Below are positions 1 through 17,873 of a stretch of 64,000 nucleotides of DNA, piece after piece. Made by a program: the position numbers and the translations under genes. The notes under the pieces are model-generated. The model was given only the letters and a program-made list of their open reading frames with translations, made no database searches and was not told the DNA's origin. How positions within the stretch are numbered: the first letter of the stretch is position 1; every line of letters begins with the position of its first letter. Source of the DNA: Zygnema cylindricum (taxonomy: Eukaryota; Streptophyta; Zygnematophyceae; Zygnematales; Zygnemataceae); assembly GCA_037447655.1 (NCBI GenBank), contig JBBHKE010003427.1, forward strand, positions 1 to 64,000. Reading direction: 5' to 3'.

Positions 1-2699
1 GTATCAACAACAAACATATTGCGATAAAATTCGGTTATCCACGGCGAGGAGTCCCGATATATCGCTCCGAGACCGACAACTACCTTATCGGCGATAAGTT
101 AAAAAAAATATAGTACGCTATATAATAATACCTTATAATATATTATTTTATATCTTTGACTGTATATAACGTGGCATACCACTTATGACAATCTGTTCCT
201 CACTCTGTATAATGAGAGTTTAGTTCGGAGAGTTATCCATATAACTGTACGGGTACGAAAAAACCGTACGATTTATTATCGGTTTTTTTATCGCGATATC
301 ACCGGTACCGATATATCATGTCAATATATCAATTATCGGGAAGCCAAAAAAAGGGACATATCGGTTATCGGCAAAACCCTACCGATACACAACACTAATA
401 TAAAAAACGCGTGAAGGTCGGAGACCCTCAGGGTTCTCCGGACTATCTATTTTTAAAACTTGACTAATCACAACAAATAAATGTATCATGTAAATGCAAA
501 TTGTTGGATACACGTATTATAAATATGATCGATTTATGATAGTTTCCGTATCATGAAACTTAACTATAACTGTTGAAAAATGGCATAAATAGCGTAAACA
601 TACTAAACACACCGTGGAATCTTAATAACTCTTAATTTTTCCCAACTCTTTTTGCTCTTCGACCACGAGCGTTGTTACTACTATCTCTTTCCTTCTTGAC
701 AGTAATTGCCTTAGTATTTGTAATCCTCTCCGTCATTAGACCAGAATTAGAGTTATTAACACCAACACTGCTTATTTCTTTATACTAATACTGATGTACA
801 GTGTACTTTCAAAATTAGCACACATGCAAATTATAACCGTTAAGACTAAAACGATCTTTAAACGTAAGAAAAACTTTTACAAGTAGTTACTCAACGCCAA
901 CAGCGATTCATTTTGTAGTGTCAATACTTTACACACCCACACTAAAAAAATTTAAAGGCCCGCTTACATGTATAAACAATTTGACAAAAAAGAGAACAAG
1001 ATTATTAATTACGGTATCCAACATTTTGACAGCAACTAAAACTTTTCTGAATGTTCTCTCGAATGATCTCAAGATGTGGAAAATGATATTATAGAATGTA
1101 TACTTTACAAGTCCAGTTTGTTATAATTTTCACGTCGGCTCGAAAGTATTATATAATTATATACCGATATTATTTTTGAAATTCATTTACGTAAACGTGT
1201 ATTCGAAAGTCAGCGCCAAAATACCCAAACAGAGAAGGGCAGCTCTTATGATATAAATTTGCCACTTTCCAAAAATTTGGGGCGAAAATATCTGCAACAT
1301 GCCCATACCAAAAACTTGTTAAAACCGTTTGGAACTTTTTTATTATAGGAAACTTGTTAAAAGTCCATCCCGGATTATTACAGAACCCGTAAATAAACCT
1401 GTTGAAAAACCTGTTAAAATCATGTTATTACAAAACCTGTTAAAAGAGTCAAAGTGTCATCAAATGTTAAAAAATGGCACAAAAAATGGCACAGGCAAAC
1501 CACACCGTTAAATTGTTATCAGATCATTATTTGTATCAGGTTTATTTTGAAGTTACTAATTTTATTTGGACAATTATTGATAACATGGACGATTACTGGA
1601 CGTTTACAGACATAGTGTTATGAATCAAATTGAGTGGTAGGATTAATTCTATTTTAAGGCCAAAGGCTGAAAATAGAAATAAAAACCGACACTTCATTAA
1701 TGTTACCGACTCTAATAACAATTTGTAATGTGACACGGTGTTTTATGTCACATCATAAAGTTACAAACGGTAAAATAATAATGTGGACCTACATGCTTCA
1801 AGTTACATGAACCACAGTGTTAATCTGCAAAAAGGTATGGAAATGCCAGATGTGGTTAGCTCCTATTTTTATATATTTGAGAGTATTTAAGCGATATCAT
1901 TTAAGCGTATTATTGTTTCATATCGCCGGTTTTCAGTTTCGCATATCGAGGGTGGTCTCTGTATTCTGCGATATTCGCCGATATATCAATTCGGATAAGC
2001 ACTGTATCGGATAATTTTCAAGTACGCAAGATCAGTTTTCTTTAACCACATAAACAATTACTATGCATTTTATCATGTTAAAATCATGATATAAAATTCA
2101 CAGCTACTGTTGAGACTGTTACTTGAAAGTAGCACGATCAATTATAGTTAAATAATATTGTTCAAATACATACATTTATGCCATTTGCAATGAACTGTTT
2201 TTGTTGTTTCAAATGAACTGGTTTTTGAACAAAAAACAGTTGGATTACAGGTACATAGAAGGAGCGTCAGGTGTCAGACTGATTTAAAAAAAAAAAAAAA
2301 AAAAAAAACTTACGTTTCCTTTAAGTAAAGCGTGATCATCACCCGTCAAATTAACTGTTTTCACAAACCAGAAAAAGACAAAATAAATGACAAAGATAAT
2401 CAGCAAAATCAGAAAAATGAAGTGAGGTATATCGCATTGCAAATAAAACAGCACCTAAAAAGGCATTAAGCACATAAAAGAAAAAAAATAAAAGAGGAAA
2501 AAGAGACTTCAAATACGGAAAAAAATACAAAAAATGAAAGATTAGAAAGAGTTGTTGTAAATTTTTTTCCGATAAAGCATAAAAACATAAGAAACAAACT
2601 GCAGAAATTTGGAAAACTTCATCATCAAGAGTCTAAAGTCATCTTTACGCGAGCTGAGCAGCGAAACAACATGACAAGACAAGTATGTAAAAGAAGCTT
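1..2699. other. AT-rich non-coding region
   Basis: No convincing gene is seen. Short open frames here have no recognisable domain and no codon-like composition. The stretch 1310-1450 holds several diverged copies of an 'aaacctgttaaaa' motif, and a run of about 23 A lies near 2287-2309. A possible degenerate MITE at 610-915 is listed separately. Confidence 0.6.
610..915. mobile_element. Possible degenerate MITE of the CACCGTSAATCG family
   Basis: The left edge reads CACCGTGGAATC and the right edge, read on the opposite strand, begins CAAAATGAATCGCTG and is followed by TA. Both resemble the termini of better MITE copies at 22.4, 23.5 and 28.5 kb. The left TA is not intact and the match is weak, so this may be chance. 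Confidence 0.25.
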
Positions 2700-3335
2700 C
2701 ATAATATGAAACTCAATAATCAACAATAAACAATAAATGATAAGCAATAATCAATGCGCAATAAGCAATAAGCAAGAAGCAAAAGTAATAAGCAACAAGC
2801 AATAAGCAACAGACAATGTACAATAAAAAAAAGATGCAATAAGCAATAAGCAATAAAAAAAAAGAATAAAGGGCAATCTGCACTTGCAGTAAGCAACAAG
2901 CAATGAGGAAAAAGCAATAGAAATAAGCAACAAGCCAGAAGTAACAAGCATTAGAAAATAAAAAATAAGATAAGCCATGAGCAATGGCCAATAAGCAATA
3001 AAAAATAAACAATACGCAAGAAGCAATTATCAATAATCAATAAGCAATAAACAACGAACAAGAAGCAATAAACGATCAATAAGCAACAAGCAATAAGCAA
3101 TAAGCAGTAGGCAAAAGTCAATAAACAATAAACAAAAAGCCATACATAATAAGCAATCAGCAATAAGCCATAATTAATAAGCGAAAAGCAATAAACGAAA
3201 AGCAATAAGTGATAAGCAATATGAAGCAATAAGCAAAAGCAGCAGGCAATAAGCAGCAAGCAATAAGCAACAAGCAATAAGCAATAAACAAAAAGCAAAA
3301 AAAATAAGCAACAAGCAATTCACGATTAACCAGAA
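2700..3335. repeat. Degenerate GCAATAA/GCAACAA minisatellite
   Basis: About 0.6 kb made almost entirely of imperfect 7-11-bp units such as aagcaataagcaacaagc. Because the unit contains few stops on the minus strand, it produces several overlapping Leu/Ile/Ala/Tyr-rich minus frames (LLIAYCLL-like). These are repeat translations, not membrane proteins. A short GAT run follows at 3417-3450. Confidence 0.85.
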
Positions 3336-5770
3336 GCCTAGAAAAAGTAAGCAACAGACAATAAACAACAACAACAAACAACAAACAGCAAAAAAAAACA
3401 ACAAACAATAAACAAATGATGATGATGATGATGACGATGATAATGATGATAATGACAATCATCAATATCATCGCCACCATCATGATTATTAACAATAAGC
3501 AAAGGTAAACAAACTTTCACCTGATTCCCCTTCCTTCTCTTCTATCTCTTCCATCTCTTCCATCTTGACCAGCATTTTTAGGATGTCAACAGCTTCAGAA
3601 AGTAGAGCTCCCTCAGTCTCCATGAGTTTGTCAAATTTTCTCTCCCTCCTCCTCCACTTTCTCCTCCTCTTCCTCCTCCTCCTCCTCCTCCTCCTCTCTC
3701 CTTCTCTCTTTCCTCCTGATTTTTCCGCAATTAGCTATTCCTCACACAGGAAATACAATCTTACCACCAGCCTTCAAATATCATGCAAAGATATTTATAA
3801 GTCTAAGCGATGATGCAACCAGTCCCTTCAAAACCAAGGGCAGATACATAAAATTTCCACGACACTTCGTCCAGATACAATTTTCAGCAAGGCTTTGGAC
3901 AGATACAAAAATTTTCAGCAATAATCCGAGCAGATGCATAAAATTTCGGCAATACCTCGAGACCGAAGTATTTCTGTAGAAACATCCAAAGACTCGGAGT
4001 GGACTTTGATAATTTAGGCTAAAATTATGGATTCGAAAGATTTACGTGCAGATGTCTTGAAAAAAATGCCAAAATATTCCGGAAGAATTAGGGCAAGTAC
4101 CAGAAATACATGTATTTCTTAGGAAGATTCCAGAAATTTATTCAGGACTCCAGGCACTTGCCAAAAATATGCCGTATGCAAGATTAGGCACGTGCTCAAA
4201 AATTCTGCACAAGTTGACTTCAGTCGAGCTATTGCCTGCTCCTACAGACATTCGCTTTTGCAGAAAAAAGTTGTTGGAATTTGGAAGAGCATGCAGGGAA
4301 ACACTTTGGAAAACCGCAGGTCTTTAGAGACTTTAGTGTAATGAGCACAGGAAATCAAATAGGTAATCCTGAGGCGTTCAACCTCGCATCCACGGTTCAG
4401 ATTTGAGGCCTTCGCTGCCAGATAACACGTGAGGGTTCAAGTGCGAAAACCAACGGCAACCCTATATGCACCGTATTTCTGCGTACTTATATGGGTTCGT
4501 CCGTAAGATACGAGCACGATAAAAGAGTTAAATACGCCTATGATACATTCTAAATCGCATATAGTGCTTCCTTCACGATTTCGTACATCTAAAGTATGGT
4601 CCAAACTCCAAAGATGTTTTCCAGCATAGAAATGATTTTTCAGCATAGAAACTTAGAAAGATCCTTCGAATTAAACTGTGAATAAGATTAAGTTTGTGAG
4701 CTGTTACTGGAATATAAAACTGGCATTTCAAACAGCAACATGGAACCATGGAGTCCTAGTTCCGTAAAATATAATGGCAGTACGCATTGGTTGTCATTTT
4801 CAAATATCCGACTTTGGCAGATTTAACCGCCAGTCTAATTCGATATTCTGAAACGTCACAAGAATCGATACACTACAATAGTCGCCTGTCAAAAGAAGAA
4901 TACAAAAAAGTACACGAAAAACTTTGACTTTTTTGGTTTTTGTTTTTTCTGTCTGTAGACAAGTTTTGAAGACTTTGTTCGCAATTAGATTTTATCGTTT
5001 CGAAACTCAAGGGCAGTTTTAAGAAAGTAAATTGGCCGTCGATAATACGGCATTTTAAAATGAACGGTCCAAAATTACAGGTTCAACAACAGATTTGAAA
5101 TTTTAGATATGCGGTCAACGTCACAGATTTGTGAAAATCATTTGGGGAATGAAACACCTTCAACGCACTTCGGAACAAGCCAATAAAATCCATGGAAACT
5201 CCGCGCCGTTAAATTAACCTGCCAACACAACATTAAAGAGCCACGACGTCACAAAGAAATGACGTGTGCAGTGTAACGAAATCATCTAGCGTCTACAAAT
5301 ATCACGACTTAAGGTGACGACTTTTGGTTTCGAAAACTGGTACACACGTTTAACGCGTACGGAGAATCTTTACTTCAACAATTCCGCGCAAGTAACCGTT
5401 GATTCCGCAGATACTGTTACCGTTCCTTCTTGAATTTAATGCGCACTAATCTTCCGACAGTACCTTCTCCACCACTCACCAATCACTACGTGTCAGTTTT
5501 ACTCAACCAAAATACATTTTGTAAGTTGTCGTATGCGGCTCGCGCTCAACCAAGTTAGTCCGCGAGCCGCGGATTCCGTACAGCCCTTCAAAACGGAGAG
5601 AACCAGAGGAATTTGTTGGGTTGCAAATACACGCAAAACACTCCGCAAATGTCTTTGTCGCCCGCCGACAAAATGTACCGAACTGACCTACGACGTAGGT
5701 CGGCTCGGCGCGCAGTGCGTCGGAAGTACAAGTTTGTACGAATCTACACCATCCAATGTTTTTAGACGCA
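3336..5770. other. Non-coding region upstream of the expansin gene
   Basis: A short CTC-rich tract at 3640-3705 is followed by about 2 kb with no recognisable gene. Two overlapping frames on opposite strands near 5503-5814 end in the expansin promoter, have no domain, and are judged non-coding. Several ACGT-core motifs (for example gacgtca near 5247) occur, but none can be tied to function from sequence alone. Confidence 0.5.
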
Positions 5771-5771
5771 T

Positions 5772-5790
5772 CCAATTACCTTTCTATAAA
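5772..5790 (+). promoter_or_regulatory. CCAAT and TATA box of the expansin-CBM49 gene
   Basis: CCAAT lies at 5772-5776 and TATAAA at 5785-5790, about 207 bases before the chosen ATG at 5997. A start of transcription near 5815-5820 would give a 5' UTR of about 180 bases. Motif position and spacing are seen directly; activity is inferred. Confidence 0.5.
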
Positions 5791-5996
5791 TGGCGAACAT
5801 TAGAGAAGCTTTAGGAGACTAGCAACCATGTATTGGGAGTTAAAAAATTCCACTTCCCTTTAAAGTTTGCTCCTATTTTCTATTTTTAAATACTTACTTG
5901 GTGACTGAATCCAATTAGATTTTTTTTTTTAAAAGATAGCTTTGCGAAACATTATATTGTCAACTTTACAAGGATTTTGTACAAAGTTTGAGAACC

Positions 5997-10946
<4,950 letters not shown>

Positions 10947-12429
10947 AAGGGTCTTTTAGAGTTTTTGATGTTGTATCAACAACAATTGTTATATCAGAAA
11001 ATGTATTCTTGATCGATATTTCGAAAGTAGTTCGGGTTTTTAGTATGAATAATCTAAATTAGTGTGGGCTCGTTACTTTTGGATTTTAATCGACATTGTT
11101 ATTGACTTCGTCGAGGAATTCTATTTGCTCGGATCGGAGCGAAAAATATGATGCGACGTGACAAACAACGTTTACGGTTGTACTATAAATTGGACGGAAA
11201 TCGAGAGTTTGGGGAATTTGGGGAACTTGGAACACTATTTAGAGTGGATATAGAAATAGAGAGCTGGAAAGTTGGAGTTAGAAAATGAAAGTTGTCGACG
11301 GGGTTAGGAATTGAGAATTGGGAATTTGGGAATTTGGAAATTGAAAATACAGAAATATTAAAATTAAGGATTGGGGAGTCGTTTTATAACATGTATTCGT
11401 AGTTTTTACTTTTGTACTCTTAAAATTTACTTTAGGTTGTCGTAAATTATCCAAGAATGTAAGAAAAGAGTGAGGAAAAGTGAGCATGAAAAGGTGATGT
11501 ACTTTTTTACTGAAAACCAAAAATGTTGTAAGAATCAATGAGACATAGAGTAGAGTTTTTAACTATTTATGTCCTTTGTTTTTCAGAGAAAATCAATTTT
11601 CTTGTTATACCCTTTTCAATTCCAGAAGGATAGGCAGTGTATAGTACTTTTCGAACAATTCTAGGGGAAACTTGAGAAAACAAAGACCATCTTGTATTTT
11701 TAGGATCATAATGTATTTTTAAAAAAGAGAGACTTTTTTTTTTAGTATGAAAGTGACACTTTGCAATTGTTTGCGAAACTTTTTATATTTTTGATGCTTT
11801 TTTTTGTTGTTGTTTTTGGCTTATGCACTGATGTACAGTGCTTTGTGTTTGTTCTATTGTTTGTGATGAACTGCCAGTAACTTTTTTCCTGCCCGCAATT
11901 TTCTTTTCCTGCCCGCAGTCACGTCCAGTACTGTAGCCGTCAGTATCATTTTTTGTCGTTTGTGAACTTTGCCTCCAACGGGTATTTTGACTCTTCGGTC
12001 GTCGCAACCTCTTTTAACTCCCTTACGGTAAGATCTTACCGTACGATCTGTTGGCACCGTACAAAAAAGCCGAGTTTTCGTACGAAGCAAAAAACGGATT
12101 AAGGGAACGGCCCCATGTACTTGTAACTTAGCGAACCTACTTTGTATTTTAGCCCGGATCCGGCAGACCCGGATTTCAGGTGTCTCTATGTGTTTACTCG
12201 AAATTGTTACTTAAGTTTGTGACGATTGTATACGTCGACAATACCTGTGACGGCTGTCACCGTGTACAATTTGTCTTTGCCGCACCGTATTTTTCGAAAC
12301 TTTTTGAAGCGTCGCAAGACACATCGTAAATTTTTTAGTTTGTCGCATGTCATTGCGTGACATCGTAGACGCACAGCCTTGCATCCGTGGATGTATGAAA
12401 TGCCTTTTCGTAAACCTCTCCTGTCCGGC
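10947..12429. other. Intergenic region after the expansin gene
   Basis: No gene is recognised. The minus-strand frames at 11783-12090 have no domain. The sequence includes several gtacgg/ccgtac-containing patches that recur in the tandem repeats to the right. Confidence 0.5.
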
Positions 12430-14611
12430 TGCCGTGACTTCGCAGATTTTTCACCTTCGCAGATTTTTCAACTTTGCGTGAAATGACACTGCACCTTTGA
12501 GACCCTTGCAAAAAAAAAACCGTACGAGGTGCATGCGGACAAAAACGAACAGCCCTGTACTTTTTTCAGTCGTCAAAAACTTTTGAAAACTTTTTACACA
12601 TGGGAATATGTTTTCCTATTGGTGTAAACGGTTTTACTTAGCTTAAAACACATTGCCGATGTGGTTTATGATAAGTTTTAAGATGACGTGACAGTGGGTC
12701 GAAAAAACACAAGACAAATTTTCGTACATCCTAAGTTCGAGAATGACGCAAATTGTACTCTACAAATTTGCGATTTCTTTGTGCGGTCGCAACTTAGGCA
12801 GAACGGCGCTAAGTTTTAAATGAAAAAGACAAATAAAAACCCGAACTTAGCCGCATGGGGCCGTACCCTAAAGGGGTGTGCCCACGTAACCGAAACTTTG
12901 AAATGTTACTTTGGATTTTAGCGCAGATTTTACGGTGTACTTTTCAAAGTGTTCCTATGTCAATCGTTACTTGAGCCTTCGTTACTTCAAATATGTGACA
13001 ATTGTAGACGTCTACAAAATGTGTGACAGAGTACGAAACGAAATGTAGACGTCTACGAAACTTCCTAAAATTGGTGACGTCTCCAAAAGCGACGACGGTT
13101 GTTTTTGTGACATTGTAGATGTTTAGGGTTTTGTGACATAGCGAAGTCATGCTACCTTGTGACGTCATCAGTACGTAGATTTTTCGCCATGGCTTCCCGA
13201 TTTCTTTTTCTTATCTTTTATCATTCGATATGCCATCAAACTAAGACCAAAAATATTCAAAATAAAGAAAAAAATATATCTTTCATTTGACATTATTATT
13301 GTTGCATTTCGTTTAAAGAAGAAATAAAGAGGAGCGGTGGAGTGAGAAAGAGGGAGAGAGACGACGACAACGTAAACTTTTGCAAAGGACCCATGAATGA
13401 AAGTGGAGGTCCGAGACCCCAACGAATTTCTTTCCGCACATGCTTGTCATTTTCGTGCGTACATGCGCGTGACGAGCAGTGAAAAAAACAGCGTGTATTC
13501 TCCCTCGTTCAAAAAATTTCGAAGACGTTTCACACGTGCAATACCGTTTTGCTATTCGTCAATAGAATATTATTTTAATTAAAATCAGGTCGCGATTTGA
13601 TTCCAGTATAAGTGTGAAGATGAGCTGGCGTGACGTGGAAGTGGGTCGCGATGATAAAAACGCCATATTGACGTACCATCCAAGTTCCAAGATGACGCAA
13701 AATGTACTTTGGTTCTTGCCCATTTTTCGTACGGCATAAGACATTCTCGTTGCAAGTCCCATTTTCTGTGAAAACGACGGAAAAAAACCCATACTTGAAC
13801 ACATGGGCACACACCCTAAGGGGTGTCCCAATGTAATCGATACCTTGATGAAGTATTTTGGATTTTAGTGAAGATTCTCCGTACTAATTTTCATAGCGTT
13901 CTAATGAGCGAAAAATGAAATCGGAACTTTAAAAGATGACGGTTGTAGACGTATGTACAGCTTAAGATGGTTGAAGACGACTACGAAACTTCCTGACAAT
14001 TACGACAGTTGTAGACGTCTAGATTTTTGTGACATTGTAGATGTCTAGGGTTTTGTGACATTGTAGATGTCTAGGGTTTTGTGACATTGTGGCATCATCC
14101 TCACTTGTGACAGCATCGACGTCACTAATTCCAAAACCTTCCGCCATGGCTTTCCAATTTCGTTTTTTTCTTTTCTCACTCGACCTACCATCAAACTACG
14201 CCCAAAGGTAGTCAAAAAATTTCTTGTTTAAAGCTCTTTCATTTCATACCAGTATTGTCGTATATCATTCCATAAAGTGTGAGATACTAGCGGGAGTCTG
14301 AGAAGGAGAGGGAGAGGCGGCGACGGCGTAAACTTCCACAAAGGACCCACGAATGAAAGGAGGTTTGAGACCCTGCAAAAAAAAATTTGTACATGCGCGT
14401 GGCGGCCAAAGAAAAAAATAGCTAGTACTCTCCCTCCTGGTAAAACTTTCTTACTCGTGTGGCGCGTGCGTGGAACGTTTTTCATTCGTTTTTTGGGTGG
14501 TACTTTAACTAAAATCACCTCGTGAGGTGATTTTTGATAAAGTTTTTTGGTGAGCTGGATTCGTGTGCCTGGGGGTTGAAAAGAGGAAACGACAAAATGT
14601 GTTCACATGAC
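12430..14611. repeat. Tandem ~0.94-kb repeat units (family Q), left part
   Basis: Three diverged units can be phased by shared landmarks. 'gagaccc' followed by an A run or its equivalent is near 12500, 13411 and 14366. 'accctaaggggtg' is near 12870 and 13815. Blocks of gtagacgtctac / 'gtgacattgtagatgt' are at 12985-13140 and 13940-14090. Units also share 'cgccatggctt' and 'aaggaccca.gaatgaa'. The third unit continues across the solo LTR to about 15890. Related single copies occur at 24.6-25.4 kb (inverted), 26.7-27.2 kb and 30.4-32.2 kb. No coding capacity is evident. Confidence 0.75.
14511..14534. repeat. 24-bp near-perfect palindrome in repeat Q
   Basis: The half-site AAAATCACCTCG is followed by its complement with one central mismatch. 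A longer perfect version occurs at 24643-24670 in the inverted copy of the same repeat family. Confidence 0.9.
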
Positions 14612-15708
14612 TGTTGAAATTTATGTAATTTCTAGGTCTGTATTGGAAAAATAAATAGAGTGTTGAAAAGAGGTGACTTATAGTTCAATTCTATATTTTA
14701 GTTAGAATGTAAAGAGAGAGAAAGAGAGGACCAAAGGCACGCCATGGTTGCCTCATCATTTAGAAGGAGGCAGAATGAATTAGAAAGTATTTTACTAGTT
14801 TTAGCAAAATACTGCCGCCGGCCGGATTTGAACCGGGGTCTGTAGGCTACTAAATAGACCAACGCCTTATCCATTAAGTTACTATCGAAACGATACACGT
14901 GAGACGTTTTACGCATATTTACCTATTGATTCAAAGGACTAATTCGCAGCAGACTAACGAAAACGCGCATTAATCAATTGATGCATGGAAGCGAATCGAA
15001 GCCGTATAAATACAATTGATCGGACGGCCACCATTACAGCCGCCACCCACAATAAGCTTTCGGCGGCCTTTGGGGATAGCGTCACGCGGTGCCACGTGGC
15101 GCCACATTATTTGACACCGGAGAAGATGGGAGGAGGAACCATGGCTCCCGATTTGGCACATGTCACCTTGTAGACCATGTCGTACAATGGCCGTACAATA
15201 AGTACATCGCCCATCGTACCTTCTTGTACTATATAGTGTTCCTATTGGACTAGGGTTTAGTAGTAGGTAGTCATGAGTAGGCAGACTAAGACTTAGTGAT
15301 ATTTCGGCACCTCTCTCTAAGAGAGCTTGTAACTATAAAGGTCATCTTTGACCAGCCATAACTTAATGCTCGGGTGAGCAAATTCAGTGATTCTTTTTGC
15401 TGCAGACTCAGGGGAGTCCAAGCTACACAAGGGTGTAGTCGGTCAGAGTCTTTGCGTGCCAGTGTGGCACTTATTCAGTGGGAAAGTCAAAGTGGGGAAT
15501 ATTGTCCAAAACACATATTGAAGTTTTGCATTTTGTGGTGGAACTGAGCACACAGAAGGTCTTCTCTTCACAGGGGTGAAAGTATATTGGGGTTCTTATT
15601 GTCAAGGGATCATTTATTTGGGTTTATATCAACTTGGAGTCGGCACTATCTAGATTAGCTTCTTTTGGATCTGCGAATTCTGTGGGCAATGGAGCCCATA
15701 GAATTTCA
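14612..15708 (+). mobile_element. Solo LTR of Ty1/copia family, subfamily A (1097 bp)
   Basis: The LTR starts TGTTGAAATT and ends GAATTTCA, flanked on both sides by the 5-bp duplication ATGAC, which fixes both ends. The promoter-like 'ctataaagg' lies near 15332, and the conserved 3' third (gagtcggcactatctaga near 15636) is shared with copies at 26, 31, 36, 40 and 57 kb. Family assignment comes from the copy at 39023-40090, which directly follows a copia pol. Orientation is +. It interrupts the third unit of repeat Q. An antisense tRNA-like module is listed separately. Confidence 0.9.
14817..14886 (-). other. Antisense tRNA-like module in solo LTR
   Basis: On the minus strand the B box is a perfect GGTTCAAATCC (14824-14834), and a T-arm with 4 of 5 stem pairs and loop TTCAAAT is present. 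Upstream is an A-box-like TAACTTAATGGATAAGGCG, reminiscent of plant tRNA-Arg D-arms. The acceptor stem is decayed, so it is probably not a functional tRNA. The same LTR position carries tRNA-like sequence in other copies. Confidence 0.7.
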
Positions 15709-16309
15709 ATGACGACAAACATGGAGTATATTCAAAGTATCGAATTGAGGTTCACTATACTGTGGCAAAAGTGATTTTTTCGTACTGCTAAAGTTTTTCT
15801 CGTTGGGGACTGAATTTTGGGGGAAAAAACAAGAAAAAATCGATACTTTAATACATGGGAACACCCCCTAAGACATTCTCGCTGTAGGCGGACCGTGAAC
15901 TACAAGAGTCCGTACTTTTCAAAAGTACAATCCTCAAATATTATTTTTTTTGTACAAATGTTTCTTAATAAATTATTCTTCACACGCTTCGATCGAACGG
16001 TTTAGAACTTAAGAGGGCTTTGTGGATGGTCAAAAAAAAGACGGTCATTGAAATCCCTATTGAAGCCTATCACTAAATTGGCATCTATTCTTTTTGCTTT
16101 GCCCTTTTTCTAAAATGAAAAAGCATTGTAGTCGCCTTCGTCTCTGGTGACAACAAGAATTGACCGTCGATGTTTTTTGTGTAAGATCTTGAGCCGTTGG
16201 GGGTTTTGAGTTAGGATTGGCGTCTTTGGTGACAAAGGAAAGAGACACGTGGTACAATCCTATTTGTTGTATTTCACGTGGTTGTAGTGGTATGATAAAA
16301 GTCCAGACA
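15709..16309. other. End of repeat Q unit and non-coding spacer
   Basis: After the ATGAC target duplication, the repeat Q unit resumes (match to 13656-13830, including 'catgggaacac.ccctaag') to about 15890. The rest shows no gene. A minus frame at 16057-16443 overlaps the tandem repeat and is judged spurious. Confidence 0.55.
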
Positions 16310-16700
16310 AAATCTACGTCACGCCAAAATGTCGTGTTATCAATACCGGTTAAGTAACGTACAGTATCGTACGCTAAATTTTTTCGCGTGCGATTACGTA
16401 CATCACGCCGATTTGTCGCTTTGTCAATATCCGTACACGCCAAAATGTTGTGTTACCAATACCGGTGAAGTAACGTACTGTATCGAACTTTAATCTTTTG
16501 CGCGTGCGATCCCTTCACATCACGCCACGTTGTCGTGTTCTCAATTTCCGTACACTACTGTTATTTCAGTGTTGGCGTGACGTACGATGTGTCGTGATAT
16601 CAATACCGGTACAGTAACGTACAGTTTTGCACTTTTAATTATGGCGCGTGCGATCTCGTCACATCACGCCACGTTGTCGTGTTCTCAATATCCGTACACT
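16310..16700. repeat. ~120-bp tandem repeat (family R)
   Basis: Three diverged units share 'acgcca..atgtcgtgttatcaataccggt', 'agtaacgtacagtatcg', 'gcgcgtgcgat' and 'tccgtacac'. Single copies recur near 22240-22280 and 23165-23322, and a fragment follows the MITE at 17359-17400. Confidence 0.75.
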
Positions 16701-16701
16701 A

Positions 16702-17356
16702 CATAGCGAATCGTTATTAGAGTAAATAACGCTAATTCGGTCCCCTTAAATTTCGACTCTATCACGTTAAATAGAGTAAATGATTCGAATTTTTTCATTA
16801 TACTATTTAAAGTAAATTTTAATTAGCGTAAAAAATCCTAATATAGGTTCGTTTTAAATAATGTGGAGTACGGACAACGTCTGACCGTGCATAATTGTAA
16901 TTTTATAAGTAAAAAGGTACAAATAATAATTTAATAGAATCGCGCTCGCATGTGAAATTGCACTAAACAAAAAAAAAATCGCATCGAAAAAAACCCATTT
17001 TCATAGCTCCGTTTGTCGACAACATTCTCGCCCGTGTGAACATTTACATGAATTTACATGTGAAAATTTTATAGTTAAACGACAACAGTATGAGTTGAGA
17101 CAAATAATATATATCTATGAGACAAATAGTACTAACGTCATAATGACGTCAAAATATACGGGCTGACGGTTTTCGTATGTCTAAATAATTTAGTGTTTAT
17201 AATTACAGCACGGATAAACATAAGCTAGTATAGAGTACTTAAATAAAGTAGAATAAATTTCCTCTGTGAAAAGGTTCTATCACAATAATTAGCGTTTACA
17301 ACTCTAATTGTTTTTTTGCTCTAATTTTTTCTTTACTATAATTACGATTCGCGGTG
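16702..17356. mobile_element. MITE (655 bp), CACCGTSAATCG family, TA target duplication
   Basis: Terminal inverted repeats of about 24 bp match with four mismatches (left CATAGCGAATCGTTATTA, right complement CACCGCGAATCGTAATTA) and are flanked by TA on both sides. The related repeat R unit near 16550 preserves the uninterrupted target (cactactgttatttcagtg), which supports the insertion. No transposase frame is inside, so it is non-autonomous. TA duplication suggests Tc1/mariner or pogo-type mobilisation. Confidence 0.8.
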
Positions 17357-17358
17357 TA

Positions 17359-17873
17359 TCGTAATTTCAGTGTTGGTGTCACGTACGATTTTCGTACATG
17401 GTACGCACTGTACTATCGCATTGTACATGGTAAAGACCATGACGATGCCAAGTGGATGGTTTAATTCGCGTTTCGCTCATGTAGGAGGTTTGATTAAGCG
17501 TAAAAGTTTCACATTGATTTGAGCGTTCGATCTCAATCTAATGAACGATATGAATGAATAGACTGAATATATCATATAGTATTAAATATTTTAATGTTAA
17601 ATCTACAATACATATTAAACCATTAGCATTATTCAACCATTATTTGTTTAAACAGAATATAAATGGTTTTTGTTTATTTTATATTAAGGTGTTGCATGTC
17701 TATTTTTCATTTTTTTTTTATCAATACATAATATCACAAAAAAAGAAAACAAAAAAAAGACAAACAAAATAAATAACCACAATACAACCTTGATCACATA
17801 ACAAAAACGCAAGAAACAAATGTAAACATAACAAAGAAAAAAATAAGAAAAAAAAAACATCAAACTTAACTAG
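17359..17873. other. AT-rich spacer
   Basis: A remnant of repeat R to about 17400 is followed by AT-rich DNA. The 72-aa frame at 17554-17772 is A/T-driven and shows no domain. Confidence 0.5.

Noticed and set aside
2713-3520. Several overlapping Leu/Ile/Tyr-rich minus-strand frames resembling membrane proteins
   Set aside because: They are translations of the GCAATAA minisatellite and the adjoining GAT run in several frames at once.
16057-16443. 128-aa minus-strand frame
   Set aside because: Overlaps the ~120-bp tandem repeat and shows no domain.
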